From assembly GCA_022496805.1 (NCBI GenBank), contig CM040106.1:2976001-3040000 (forward strand): DNA of 64,000 nucleotides, in the 5' to 3' direction. Below, one piece after another: positions 23,601 through 36,279 of this stretch. The notes under the pieces were generated by a model. It was not told the DNA's origin. It searched no databases and saw only the letters and a program-made list of their open reading frames with translations. The translations under genes and the position numbers were made by a program. Source of the stretch: Pohlia nutans. Lineage: Eukaryota > Streptophyta > Bryopsida > Bryales > Mniaceae. The first letter of the stretch is position 1, and the number at the start of each line of letters is the position of its first letter.

Positions 23601-25279
23601 ATGGGGCTTCTAGTTACGGCAAAGTGGATACTGTGAATCTTCTAGGACCAAGGAGTAAGGTCAGGGAAGGCCCTCGTGTGGGCACACGCATCTCGACGAG
23701 CAAATCAGCTATTCGTGCAGATATTCCCCCTCAGTACGTGTTTGACGAAGCTGGGGTTGTTGCCAACGAGACTCAACGGACCACCCTCATGATTAAAAAC
23801 ATTCCTAACAAGTATAGGTGGACTTCCTCCCATTCTTCGACAAGAGCCTCGCATCTATCTTTACCTTTCTATTGGTGTAGAGGCCTCCCTTCGAAGTTCC
23901 GATGTAGTGTTTTATGTTAAAATCTTTAAATTCTACGTTTTTTCTTTCTCAGCGTAATCTTTGGGTCGACCTGTATTAACTTGTGAATTTGTTTTTATTT
24001 ACTGCGGTGCAGCCAGCAGATGTTACTCTCGCTTCTGGACGATCACTGCATGGATTGGAATAAGCAAGTACAGGAGTTAAATGGTCCCGAATCTGCATAT
24101 GATTTTGTTTACCTTCCCATCGACTTCAAGTAATTGCATCCCGTCACCCACTCGTCTCTAACTTTTTTTTGAGTTCCTTGTCTTCCAAATATGTGAGGTG
24201 TGATTCTGCTGTATCTATAGAAGAGATCTGGAATCTTGTAGTCACTTTAACTTGCGTCTCTGTGCTGGATATTACACTCTTTTACAAAGACTGTTATGTT
24301 AAACCAGGATGTATAGATAGATTCTGAAGAAATCGGTTTGTAGCTCATCCAGTGGCATTTTTCTTAAAACGATTTAAATATTTCTTGTGCCGCAGCTAAC
24401 CTTTTAGTTGAACTGTCAGCGATTTAATGACTGGTACTTTGACTGTGGATTGTAGCCTTGATCTGAATAAATGATTAACCCTTCTGCGTTCAGATAGAGC
24501 ATGAATTGCTTATAATCAAGAGATATTTTTATGAATTTTCTTTTTGTGGCATCATCCATAACAAGAATATTATGTACCTATTGAATGCAAATTACTTCTA
24601 TATTTTGAGATTAAAATTCAAAAAGACTCCTTTCTTTCTAAATGAGGAAAAGTGTTAAGTTGTCAGGTATTGCTGAAGAGGGGCAAGTTTTAAAATATCA
24701 TTTTGGACTAACAATGTGATTGGAATTTGTCAGAAATAGGTGTAATCTGGGATATGCATTTGTTAATTTTACATCTGTTCAAGCAACAATGAGATTATAC
24801 AGAGATTTCCATCTCCAGCAATGGGAGGAGTTTAACTCACGTAAAGTATGTCATGTGACATATGCTAGAGTTCAGGTAGGTTCTGTTTTGGCCTGATGAC
24901 TGCTTTTGGTCTTTTCCTCCACTTCCTGTTACTGATTATTTACTGTTTGCTTCTTATCTTCGTGACTTTCTTGACTTCACTGCAGGGACGCGTCGCTCTT
25001 GAGGAGCACTTCAAGAATTCGCGGTTTGCTTGTGATACAGACGACTATCTGCCTCTCATATTTCGGCCCCCAAGGAATGGCAAGAACACTACGTTGCCTG
25101 CGACTATTGCAGCAATTCATCAATCAAGTCGTGTGCTGGGCAATCCTTCGCAGGAAGAGCATGGGAAGGGGTCACGCAATGGAGATAGAAGTGGTGATGA
25201 CTATTCGAAGAGGATTCTTGTGAATAATCTTAGTTGTACTAATCAGGTGCTAGATACACGCTTGCCTACGAGTGGGTAG
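20613..25279 (+). CDS. TEL: TERMINAL EAR1-like (Mei2-family) RNA-binding protein
   Basis: Exons 20613-22296, 22908-23817, 24013-24129, 24734-24875 and 24986-25279 have GT-AG borders and join in phase to 1,048 codons; the first ATG follows an in-frame stop. RRM1 (~residues 384-460: [30 protein letters not shown]) is followed by a Gln-rich stretch. RRM2 (~537-620) spans intron 1 ([28 protein letters not shown]). The Mei2-type RRM3 (~852-975) begins [12 protein letters not shown] and ends with [19 protein letters not shown], the TEL-specific extension. TEL proteins control leaf initiation timing and stem-cell differentiation in land plants through RNA binding. Angiosperm TELs are shorter; the extra length is a ~380-residue disordered N-terminus. 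No disabling mutation is seen. Confidence 0.93.
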
Positions 25280-26117
25280 TCTAAAGGTTCTTCGTCGGTT
25301 CTCCAATATGGCCCAGCAGCTGATCTGAGGTGATGAAGGGGGATTTCTAGAATGTTGGCAGCATGTTCGCTGTAATAGTATGCCTTCTGTAGGCCTAGTC
25401 AGTTCACATATGTAGTCCAGGAATGTACACCCTAGACTGGTGTTAGCACACTTGACGGTTAAGTGACTTTTTGCTTCAACTTTAGTAGTCTATATTTTGA
25501 TCCATTCTGTGGAAGTTCTGTTTTACTAGCATTCTATCACGATGTGCAGGATTTTTTGTTAACCCTTAAACGACATGTACTATCCTGATACCACACCCAA
25601 AATCTCTTTCGATACCACACCCAAAATCTCTTTCAAATCCCATTATAAGCATGAATCTGGTTTTAATTTACTTTGGCTCTATTCTAAAGAATTATACATC
25701 TCTAAGATGCTGGGTTTGGCATTTAAAAAACACCATTTGATCGAATGGAGTAGAAGATATGAGCAAGATTCTCCCAAAATAAAACCAAGCCCGAGGTGTT
25801 GGCATTGTCATTTAAGCATTAACCCTTGTAAGGTTTTCATCTTTTGGATATGGTTGAGATACAAAGGAAGTGGTTGAATTAATAAACGGATTATTTTTAT
25901 GATTTCATTCTGAAAATTTGTAGAAGTGATGTAGTAAGGGTGTTTGATGGCCATGATTTTTTTCAGATTTTTTGCAAATTAACTTATGAAGTGGGGTAGA
26001 CGACGTGTTTCCGATCACCTTAAGCAATTCAGCATACTTCCGGTGGAGTAATGAATAGGGAAATAGATTTGGAGGTCACATATTTTTGAACAAATTTTTG
26101 AGCAATATTGAATTTAC
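25280..26117. other. TEL 3' region and AT-rich spacer
   Basis: The TEL 3' UTR probably extends to about 25.5 kb, although no classical AATAAA is evident. A gttaacccttaaacg end-word at 25558 marks another member of the dispersed end family, whose second end I could not find. A 22-bp direct duplication (ataccacacccaaaatctcttt) lies at 25590-25635. Confidence 0.45.
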
Positions 26118-26119
26118 TA

Positions 26120-26710
26120 CTCCCTCCGTCCCAAAGATATAGTCCAATTCACGATTTTTTTGCGTCCCATTTATATCGTCCAGTTGTTGATCTAAACCTC
26201 AATCCAAGCATTATTTAGAAGATCCAACCCTAGGATCTTGAAGTTATCTTAACATTTAAGTAACTTGCCAAATTTGAACCGTTGATTCTTCTTCATTTGT
26301 GAGATCATAATAGTCAAAGTTGGCTAAATTTTATTCCTGCGGAAACCAAAGAACTATTTTCGGTTTTTGAGGATATTTTGGGGTTAAGTGTAAATGCTAC
26401 CATTGGGTGTGGGCTTTTGTTATTTTGTGATTGGAGTGGGGACGCGGGCCAAGCATCGCGGTTGTGGTCGCGATGACCGTGGCGACATTTCTGACGACCA
26501 CTGGTGCCTTGGCAAATTGCGTGCAATAACGGTGGTGGTTTTGGCACCAAAACTAAGATTTGTAGAGGGTGACAAAGTTCAAACTTTTCAAAAGTAGAAG
26601 AGGCTTCAATGATTTGCATACTCGCACCACAAAATTATGCAAAAAAAATATTTTGAGCTTAATCTTGTTGTTTGAAGACAAGTTGGACAATATCTTTGGG
26701 ACGGAGGGAG
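26120..26710. mobile_element. Stowaway-like (Tc1/mariner) MITE
   Basis: The left terminus CTCCCTCCGTCCCAAAGATA is mirrored at the right end, and the two ends pair over about 30 bp with few mismatches. TA dinucleotides flank both ends (26118-26119 and 26711-26712), the Tc1/mariner target duplication. At 591 bp it is long for a Stowaway MITE, and the interior has no transposase. Frames inside it are not genes. Confidence 0.9.
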
Positions 26711-26712
26711 TA

Positions 26713-27694
26713 CAAATTTTCAAAGTGAAGATTCTCTCCAACCCATTCTCGCAATATAGGCTGACCTATTTCCAAGAACTGTAAAACTAAATTTCGAGAA
26801 CACATGATATTGTACTAACTCGGTAACAAATTTCTATTCTCGGCGCCAACCATTCCATATTAAGAAGAAATATGTTTCCATCACCGTTTACGAATGAACT
26901 CGAAAATAATGCAGGCTGCTTCTCAAAAATAGGTCGCCCTATATTGCGTGATTGGGGGCCTGATTGGAAACAGGTCGTCTACCTTAATACAAGAGATGTA
27001 CGGGGACAGGGACAGGGACACATATGTCCTCGCTTGCTCACAAGGGTTAACCTGGATGTCAATTCGTGCTTGCATTGTCTAGCTATCACAAATTTCTTTC
27101 TTTTTTTTAGCTGAATACATTTTATTTTTAATGAAGTGAGTGAAAAATATTTTACTGCAGAGGACGACTGAGCTTCATCTGTGCTGACCAGTGTCCCCTA
27201 AACTGGTTAATTTTCGCTGGATTTTGCCAAATAATTCATGAACTACAAGCCCAGTGTGAATGGGGACCTTTGAAAGTGATGTTTGGGCAAAAGTACACCT
27301 GAATCATCACCCGGGATGGCACATCGACGACGTGGGTGAAGGGATGGAGATCATCAATGTTGGATGAGGTTTATACTCACGTCGGCTCCACTCCACCTTC
27401 CAGATCTCGCAACTTGGCGACATCGTCACCATCCACTTGAGCAAACCCTAAGGCAGAGGGGCGGCCTTGGAGCTGCAGGTGTCCTGCCATTACCCCAGGC
27501 TGTCGTCTGTGTCCATGGCTCTCTGTTCCGCTGCTCCGCCTCCTCTGTTCTCTTGGTAAAGAAGAAGAGGAACTCTGGCTCGGAGGGCCAGCATGAATAA
27601 AGGATCTGTTGGGGGAAGTGTTGCCGCCCAGGTCACCAGGACCAGGGGGTACGTGGTACTCTTGATGCCTTCTTCTCTTGGTACCTTTGTCTCA
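26713..27694. other. Spacer with an unassigned GC-richer patch
   Basis: A short run of cagggacagggaca lies at 27004-27020. The segment 27320-27650 is GC-richer and has protein-like stretches in one frame (QLGDIVTIHLSKP-like in the third frame), but no continuous gene or identifiable domain. Confidence 0.4.
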
Positions 27695-28019
27695 GGGCTG
27701 CTTCACACTATGGCCGAAGGTCGAGAGGCCGTCGGTTTCTACCAATCAAATTGCAAGAAACCATGATTTCAGCCTCTTGACCCTTCACACTAGAGGCCAA
27801 AGTCCGAAGGCCGTGGACCTTCAAATTTGACCAAGGTGACGGCCTCTTGAGAGGAAGTTTGGGTCCTACATTTTGCAAGACCCGTCACTATGGTCGAGAG
27901 GCCGTCGATTTTTTTTTATAAAAAATGAAAACTATATTTTATGCCTATTTTCAGTAGATTTCTTTGGACTCTCAATCCCACGGCCTCTCGACTTGGACGG
28001 CCATAGTGTGAAGCGGCCC
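27695..28019. mobile_element. Tourist-like MITE with ~40-bp inverted ends
   Basis: The left end GGGCTGCTTCACACTATGGC matches the inverted right end GGGCCGCTTCACACTATGGC, and pairing continues through the ggtcgagaggccgt block. The flanking trinucleotide TCA occurs on both sides (27692-27694 and 28020-28022). GGG-type ends with a 3-bp duplication fit PIF/Harbinger-derived MITEs, although TWA is the usual target. Two diverged internal copies of the same block lie at 27786-27815 and 27884-27905. Confidence 0.75.
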
Positions 28020-28484
28020 TCACTCTCAGGCGCTCAGCATTGCCACTTCTCCTACTTGCCAGTTGCCACTTCTCCCGCTTGTCACTTCTCCTGCTTCGCT
28101 TTGCTAGAAGCGTAATGTTGAGCCGCCGGTTTTTTGAGTTCTTTTGGGAACTTGGGATTGGGCGGCACTGCACCAACCTCTTCTCCCGTGTTGTGAATTC
28201 ATGGAGTGTTTTCATTGTACAATGTGCAATGCGCAATTGCACACTGCACGCATTCACTCTGGCCCAAAGTGGAGGCGGTTTGAGAGTGGAGGCTGGAAAT
28301 TGGAGCCTATCATTAGGGAGATAATGGACCCTCTGCTGATCTGCGAGTTGATATGATGGGTCCCACAAATCTTCGGTTTCCATTGCCTGGCTTGCCTGTG
28401 CTTTGTTGGCAAAAATTGAGCCAACTGGGACTGAGTAGTGCGGGAGCTCTGCTTCTTCCTGTCCGGCGTGAACTAGGGTTTGTG

Positions 28485-28595
28485 GGAGTTTCTTGAGCTG
28501 GGGTTTGTACGTGGGGCTGCGGGAGCTGGGGTTTGTGCGTGGGGACTGCGGGAGCTGGGGTTTGTGCGGGTTGCGGCAACTGGGCTTCGTCACAC
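28485..28595. repeat. Minisatellite, ~30-bp GC-rich unit
   Basis: Units of gagctggggtttgtgcgtggg with ggctgcgg-type spacers repeat about three times, with a degenerate fourth. Pro/Gln-rich open frames on the minus strand across it are repeat artefacts. Confidence 0.8.
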
Positions 28596-28879
28596 GGTTT
28601 GCGGCGGTGGGGGCATGGTCCCTCGTGTCCCTCCGGGAACTAGCGACCCATGAGTGTTCATTTGGCTATTTAGGTGCAATCCTGCTTAAGATGTTCTTTG
28701 GTTGATCGCCGTCCGTTTCTTTTGCAAGACCAAATTGGTGGAAGTACGTGGAAGTGAATGTATAAAACTCGTTTTGGAGTCTGTGAACGTTCTCCTCCTA
28801 ACTTGCTGTCAACGTGGCTAGCTAGATTGAGAGGGGGTCGTTGTGCCTGATGCTTAATATAGTTACGTTGTGCTTCCAG

Positions 28880-28961
28880 GATCATAGCCTTTAGGAAGGC
28901 TGAGAAAGAAGAAGAGAACCGTCCTCGGCTGAAAATTCGGGAAAAGCTGGAAGAAGATAAG
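28880..28961 (+). pseudogene. Isolated exon resembling a UBX/PUB-domain family protein
   Basis: An 82-bp segment bounded by cttccag| and |gtgttg encodes FRKAEKEEENRPRLKIREKL followed by EEDK. This charged helix matches the linker (RAEKEEENRARxKIRxKLEEDK) that precedes the PUB or UBX region in plant ubiquitin-regulatory proteins. I could not find flanking exons: the next open stretch (29057-29130) does not continue the family. It is either a gene fragment carried by a transposon or the remnant of a dead gene. Confidence 0.4.
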
Positions 28962-29039
28962 GTGTTGTGCGAATCTGCCCTTTTTTGCTTTCTCTCGAGT
29001 ATGGTAAGTGCCTCCAATCTTGAAATCTGGATTATCATG

Positions 29040-30498
29040 AGTCTAACAGCAGCAGGGCGTGGCAGCTGGGACGTCCTGGTTTGCGGAGCTCGAGCAAGCG
29101 GTGCAAGAGATTTGCATGAACACCCTCCTGGTATAAATATTGTTTTCTTCCTCTTTTTTATTTCTCACCAAATTAGGTTTTCGTTTTCATCTTTGTTTTC
29201 ATGCTTATGTTTGCCATAACATTTTTTTAGCCCTTGTGAGCCTTCACTCTTTGCTTTGAGAATTGTTCACAAACTTAAATTCGATCAAGCATCGTTTTAC
29301 GTCTTTTCTCCTTTCTCACCAATTAGGTTTTGGGCTGCTGGGTTTGATGTTGGATTTGCTTACATGCTGAGATCTACCATATCATCCTTTAGCTTGTTTT
29401 CAGCATGGCATTCTGATATACAGGTGCCACAAACCTACCTAAAGACAATGAAATGATGAGCATGGTGTTGCACGAAGGGAAACGACAGGAAGAACAGCAG
29501 AAAACAGACTTATCTTTCGTGTACAAGAAGCGACCACCCATACACCGCACACTTGAGGGGCTTCATCACTATTGACACCCGGACGGGCTCTCAAGTTCAT
29601 ATTCGTTGATCCACAAACTCCACAAGCTAACTTTGAACATTGAACAACAGAGAAAGACAACACTATCGCATACTGGCAGCACCGCACAGGAAAGACTGGG
29701 AGACTTGATTTCTGTGATCGATATCAACCGACTGGCAGCATCGCACAGGAAAGACTGGGAGACATGACTCCTAATGGTTTACAAAGGACATATGTATGTA
29801 AGCAATGTAAGAAGTGAATCCGACATAAAACCAAACAAGCTAAAACCTAACAAACAAACCAAATATGCAACACAAACCAAAAAAAATCAGCACACCAACT
29901 GCACCCAATAACCCTGAGCCATCACTTTAATTCCATCCAGTGTTGTATGTTGGTTTCCTATCGTGCCCCGCCACAGTCCATCAACCGGCACCTATATATA
30001 CATCGAAACCTGATCCATGTGGTCTCAAATGGGCCCCTCACATGAAATAAAGCCAAGAACGCATTCATCAAGGGGCCATTTCAAAATGAAAATAGAGATG
30101 AAAATATGGAGACACATTGTCAATAAACGAGTTTAATAGTACAAAAGAAGTTGTCCAACTACCAAGGTGTAACATGATTTTAAAGATCTTCTACGCCCCA
30201 TAATTTGATAGTCACCGGTCATTATTATTAGTAAAAATAGGTCACAATTAAAACCGCTTAAGATTGGATGCTGGATTTTGTCATGGCCGGCTCATTGCTA
30301 CATTAAGTATTCATAGAAAGACCATAGCTTAGCTAAATAGCCGTCACTTCTTTTGCCTTAAGACTTCTTCTAATTTGTTGTCATCACCACAATTTTTTGT
30401 TCCAACATTGCACAATGAGTGGTTTAGGGTGATGATTAGTTTCATTTACATGTAGAGTTGTAAATTTTTTTTGGGAGTGTTTATACCACTGTAGCAAT
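29040..30498. other. Spacer with a 58-bp direct duplication
   Basis: No gene is supported. The word actggcagca(c/t)cgcacagg followed by aaagactgggagac occurs at 29672 and again at 29730, a tandem duplication of about 58 bp. Confidence 0.5.
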
Positions 30499-33042
30499 AT
30501 GAGTTCCTCAGATCATGAATCTGAGAGTGAAAGGGAAGAGTGGAGATTCGAGAATAGAAAGAGAGATTGAAGAAGTAGCATGGAAGACGATGGTTTAGGA
30601 GGTGACAGTGATGGTGAGGAAAAAAATGATTAGAATTGGGCGCAAAAAATGGAGACAGAAGATTTCTATGAAGAGTTACTTAGTTCGAAAGTTACAGAAA
30701 GCTATTCGACGAGAACAATCTCCTTCCCCCAGTCCTCCACCTCCACGAGTGTTAGGAAGACAAGCGGTAGGAGAGGCTGGATCAACAAGAGAAAGAGCTT
30801 TTAAACCATTCAAAAAAAATAGTGGTTTAGAGAATGTTCATGAAAAAGGGCATGAGATAGCTTTAGAGGGTTTAAAGAGTGCTTCAAAGGGCATTCAAAG
30901 TGAATGAATCAGTCCCGCAAATGTACACATGCACATTTCAGAGAACAGAGGATTTGGAGACTTCAGCGCCGGAGATTTCCAAAATTTGCACACACAAGAT
31001 GATGATAGAGAGGAGCTGCTGCCAGTTCAGGAAGGAGGATTTGATCCGAAGGGGAAAAGGAAGTTGGAGCTTGGTAATAAACCAAAGAATGTCGAGTTGA
31101 GATCACGAAAGCAATATGAAGCTAAATCTAGAGGTACGTTTAGAACCTTTAACATGTGAGAACCTCCTCTCTTCAAACGGAAAAAAAATGGGAATTGGAG
31201 TAGCGCGCAATTCATGAAAGCAATCAGAGATGGTGATGACGGATATAGTATCAAATCTGCGGCTAGGATTAATGGGATTCCTTACACATTCTTACGTTCG
31301 CATGTTCATGGCGGCAATTGGAGAGAAGACGTGGGAAGAAAGGGGTTTTAACTGAAGATGAAGAGGATGAATTAGTGAAATACATTCACAATATGTAAGC
31401 TATAGGATTTCCAATTAGCATGGGACAACTGCATTTAAAGGTAGCTGAGATTGTTCAAGGGAGAGAAAACCTGTTCAATAACGATATTCCAGGAAATGGA
31501 TGAGTTAAGTGCTTTAAGAGAAGACATCCTGAAATCTCTCTAAAAAAACCACAAACTCTAGAGTAGAAAAGAGCCAAACAGCTCTGCCCCGGAAATGTTC
31601 AATCCTTCTACCAAAACCTAGAGAGTTTATACAAGACTCACAATTAGCCTCCTAGTAATATATGGAATTGTGACGAAAGTGTGGCCCAAGCGGGTAAAGA
31701 TGGGGGTGGATTTATGTTATCACAAACAAGAACAAAATCAATGCATATGGTCATACCAGACAAGAGAGAATGGTTAAGTGTTCTAGTTTGCATAAACGTG
31801 GAAGGGGGTAGATTAACTAACTTCTATATTTTTAAGGGTAGAAGGTGCAGGAGGAATTATCTAAAAAAAACAAATGAACCGGGGGCAACAATGGTGGTCT
31901 AAGCAAAAGCATAAATGACTAAACACATATTCAAAGCTTGGATTAATCATTTCATTAAATCATTGAGTGGTTTTACTTCTATCAATCTATCCAATAGACA
32001 CCTACTCATTATGGATGGACATAACAGCCATGTTACTCTTGAAGTAGTACAAACAACAATGATGAATGGTTTAGGCATTGTCACATTACCTTCACATACT
32101 TCCCATGCTCTTCAGCCATTAGATGTGACTTGTTTCAAACCGTTTAAGGTAGCTTATCGAGCCTACATGGACAAGTGGACTTTAAGCAATAAGAAAAAAG
32201 TTCCAGAAAAGGAAGATCTCGCTTGTTGGGTGTCGATGGCTTTGAAAAGGACTTTGAGCCCTACCAACATTACAAAGGGTTTTATGGCAACGGGTATCTA
32301 CCCTCTCAACCCACGCGCATTAGATAAAAAAATGGACCCTAGTTCTATCTATACTAAAGTGCACGCTTCTCATGAAGTTGGAACTACAAATGTGGAAGAC
32401 ATCAAAGAATTGGAATTGAGAGAGGTACAAGATATTTTTGAAGAAGTTCCTATTGTATTACCGGAATGCACACAATATTATGTAGGGTTGGAAGATTCTG
32501 ATTCAGACAAAATTGTTTCATCTAGTGGTGAAGAAGAGACTATGACAGAAAGCCAAGAGCGAAAACATATTTCCTCTTTTTTGCAACTTCCAAGTATTGA
32601 AGTTGCACCAAAGATGCACAAAGAAGAGCCACACATCGACTTCTCTAAATCTATGACGATGACAAAAGAGACTTATGTCAAATCATTGGAAGTAATAGCA
32701 AGGAAAAAGGAAGATGCTAAAATTGAGAAGGAAAAGAAGAAACAAATAAAAGAGGCATTGAAAGGTCGGCGAGCGGAAGAGGCAAAGGCAAAGGAAGCAA
32801 ACAAATTGAGAAGACAAGAAGAAGCAAAGGCAAAGAAGACATTTAATGAGTTGTGGTCAATTAAAAGTGTTAACGCTGCGGGTGAAAAGTTGCATAGAAC
32901 TATAAGGGAGCAAAGAGGCAACTTCCCTATAGCTGGACTTCAAGGGCGGGATGTGATTCATCCTATATACAAGAGCAACCAAAGAATATCGTTAGAGAGA
33001 AGACGAGCAAAGAGAAGAGGAGAAGGCACAAGTCACTTATAA
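30499..33042 (+). pseudogene. pogo/jerky-type (DDE_1) transposase, decayed
   Basis: A probable start at ATG 30499 gives an acidic N-terminus. A psq-type helix-turn-helix follows at ~31185-31310 (NWSSAQFMKAIRDG; SIKSAARINGIPYTFL). The catalytic core has D in NIWNCDES (31670), D in LLIMDGHNSH (32010) and D in SHALQPLDVTCFKPF (32120), the pogo DDD/DDE pattern. The tail is Lys/Glu-rich and helical (32690-32870). Frames shift at least once after the helix-turn-helix (~31330). Stops include TAA near 31396, TGA after GNG where relatives have Trp, TAG near 31564 and 31645, and TAA at about 31902 and 31911. The last 375 codons (31915-33042) are uninterrupted. Confidence 0.85.
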
Positions 33043-36000
33043 GCGTTAACGCCCCTGGTAAAATTCAACACACTATTCGGATTCATGCAAGGTTTGTCTA
33101 CATTGCATGTGCCTCAATTTACTAATCAACGTCATTTCTCTATTTACTACCATCAAAATTCATCCATTCACAAAAGTTTCATAGTTCCACACACAAGTCC
33201 TTATAGCTTTGTACTCTCAAGTGATCCAATTCTAGGTGATTGTAACCTTGGAGAGACAAGTATAGATAATGTTGTGAATCCGCTTGAAAACGATCTGCAT
33301 GAAAAGATTTGTAATTCATATTCAGATTGAATGATGGATATAAGTGTATGAAAAAAATCAACCGAATTGAGTCCAGAGCAGAAATTATAAAAAAGTTGAC
33401 AGCAATTACCTATTGCATAGTGTGCAAGAAGTATTAATATGTTGTTGACAACGGTAGTAAGGAAGCTCAAATGGACGTTTTGCAGCTTGGGGTTTTAAAT
33501 GTGTTGAATCAACGCTAATATCTCCCATGAAGAAATGAAGACCACCTAAACAAGGAAAGAGAATGTTTTTTTAGAAGTATCAGGGTAAACAAAGAGTTTG
33601 AAGAGGCTTAAAATCATCTAACATGTAATGAAAAGTTTGGAAACTAAAAGATTTATGTGGGTAAATTAATATGAAAGACAATCAAACATTTTCCCAAGAA
33701 AACAATATACGGAAGGGAAAAGATTAAGCTTGAAGTACCGGTAGAAGGGTTAGTTGACTTCTATTCAAAGTTCAAAAACCTACAAAATGGAAATACAAGT
33801 AAGAATCAAAGCTGGAGAGTCAGAAGCTTGAGAATCAAAGCAATACAGGGAATTGAGGCAAGAGTGAGAGAGGAAAGCTAGACAATGTGGAAGCATAAGC
33901 TATTAAATTAGAAGCATAAGTTAGAAGCTACTACGGATACATAAAGGATAGGTCGGCATCATAGTTGCTAGGAAAGTTTTGGAAGCTGTTATTTTTGAAA
34001 ATTTACTAGTTTACTAGTAATTACTTTACTACCGTATTGTACTTGGGACAACTACTTGCAATAGAACATGCATCAGATGATTGACAATTGGGTACAAATT
34101 TACTTGACAATGTCCGCAATTTTACAAAGGAAAATGTACAAAGAAAAAACGTCTTACAATTTATTAGGATTATCCGTGATAAGCTGGTCGCAAGCTTCCT
34201 TCTTACTTGTAATCCCGTCTTTGCTATAACCAATGTAAGCATCGCTTTTATATCACTCTTGCGGCAAATCCTCTACTATGTTCCTGTCGAGTACCTGTCA
34301 ATGGTTTAGCTGTAAGAATGCCAAAACATTGACGTAAAATCACAAAAAGTGCTATCTTTGATGGCTATAGATACTCGTAGATTTTTAGCTTGAATATTTT
34401 TATCCTAGATTCATTACTCATGCTTTCTTCTCACTTTCAAATGATTTTTCCAAAACGTAGCATCCATTTAATTTTACACTTTCAAATACATGGTACTTGT
34501 TTCTTTGCTGAATTTTAGTACATCATCCTACCTTTGTGAAATTTTTATATCAAACTTCATATTAAAATCCAAACATGCGTAGGTTTAACAGAAAACATGT
34601 GACCTCAAAAATAGTTTCAAGAAATGCATAGAGATGTAAAATTAAAACAAAGTGGACGTACCGGTTCAACAATAAGATCATGAAGGTGTGGAAGTTCTGC
34701 TGGATTGTGAAGAGTCATATACTCCAATTGAAACAATGCATTTTCTAAATTGATTATGTCTTTAACGTTTGCGTTGATGTCACGACTAAATTCATGCAGC
34801 CAACTAAAAAAATTAATTTTATCATCACAAAAATCAAGATGATATAACCTCATGAATGTAGGGACCTTTAACAACTCACAAGAAAATACAGTCCCCTCAT
34901 GGCTCCTACCATGTACATGTAGACAACAAAAATGCCACTGCAACGCTAGATTCAAACCCGATCTTCTATGTATTAAAGAACTTCCACACCAAAGTACTCC
35001 ACCACTAAACTTAGCAGTCAACCTCACCGTACAATTCATTGAATTCACATACACAAATGACAAATTCTTGCAAGATAAAATTAACAATAAAATTCAAAAA
35101 TACTAAATATTAATTAATAACATCATTCAACAAGGCTAGAAAGTAGATCCATTTATAGTCATCGCGACTAGAGCTAGAAGAACTATGCACGTCTCGTCAA
35201 TGAAACAACTCGAAAAAAACTTCAAACTATCTGAAACCTTTGTTAAACATACATTCGAAGCAATAAACACTATTGCTATACAATATGTTGGATCAATCCT
35301 TCTACATAAAAGAAAAATAAAAAGCAACCAATCAATACCAATAGAATAAAAAGGGGGGTTAGTGGTGAAGACCACTGTTTGTTAGTACGATGTCATTACT
35401 TGTCTCAAGAAGGCGGGTAGGGGCCGGTTGGTTGGTACAATTTTCCTCCCTATGATAAACTCACTAGCAGCACCAAGTCATGTATATCACATTAAACGCT
35501 TAGACGGACTCGTATAATTGTAACACAAACGTCCTTCTCCAACCAACCTAGGAACCATGACTTGGCAACACCAACACAATAAACCACAACTTATACTATA
35601 TCAAAGACATAATTACTTGCTAATGGTTATTGTGTGCTACTTTTACAAGTTTCTGATTACTAAAGTGTCTACCCTTGGAAGGAGAGAGTTTTCTTGCACC
35701 AATGTTCTCTTGCCCCATGGTCATTAGCTCATTGTCAAGACGAACAGGCACTTTATTCATGCCAGCCTCGAAAGAGGACCAGAGTTTCTATCTATCTATC
35801 TATCTATCCCCGGTAGTCTTTAATGCACTGTCCAAGAATAGCTTTGGCAACGCGAGACCTGCAAGACGGGTCCCACGGCGTTCCATGCTGCACCCGCCTC
35901 TTCTTTTCCTTCCGAGCATGATCTTTTTTCCAGCCAGTTTCATGTTTTTCCTTTGCTTCCTGCCCCTATCTTGCGTGGGTCCCGATGCTTTATCAGCAGT

Positions 36001-36180
36001 CTCACTAGTTCCACCTCGAGTATCTCGCCTCTTTTGCCATTTCCGCAGTCTTGTGCCAGCTCACCCAGCCTCGCACGAGTCCCATACCATTTCATGCACG
36101 AGACCCGCTAGAAGAGATGGTTATGGGGACTGTAAGAGGGCGGTTTAGAGTGAAGTCCCAGGTGGACGACGTCTATTGTT
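33043..36180. other. AT-rich spacer without a supported gene
   Basis: Open frames at 33085-33330, 34617-35087 (minus, 156 codons from a non-ATG start) and 35675-36148 lack recognisable domains. A (tcta)5 microsatellite lies near 35790-35808. I see no RNA gene. Confidence 0.45.
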
Positions 36181-36186
36181 GGCGGT

Positions 36187-36208
36187 TTTAGGGTTTAGGG
36201 TTTAGAGT
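36187..36208 (+). repeat. Short interstitial telomere-type repeat (TTTAGGG)
   Basis: The sequence ttttagggtttagggtttag holds nearly three plant-type heptamers. In plants such words occur as promoter teloboxes or as scars of break repair. Here it sits just before the Mutator-like pseudogene. Confidence 0.7.
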
Positions 36209-36279
36209 ACGTCAAGACAAGAGTCGTTTGCAACAATTTTGCTTAGTGGTTTAGGTTGCAAGTTCCCCAAGACTAAATT

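Noticed and set aside
27916..28593. 225-codon Pro/Gln-rich minus-strand frame
   Set aside because: Produced by the GC-rich minisatellite at 28485-28595 and a MITE end; no domain.
34617..35087. 156-codon minus-strand frame
   Set aside because: Begins at a non-ATG codon in AT-rich DNA, no recognised domain, no splice or promoter context.
35675..36148. 157-codon plus-strand frame
   Set aside because: Spans a (tcta)n microsatellite and low-complexity hydrophobic runs; no family resemblance.
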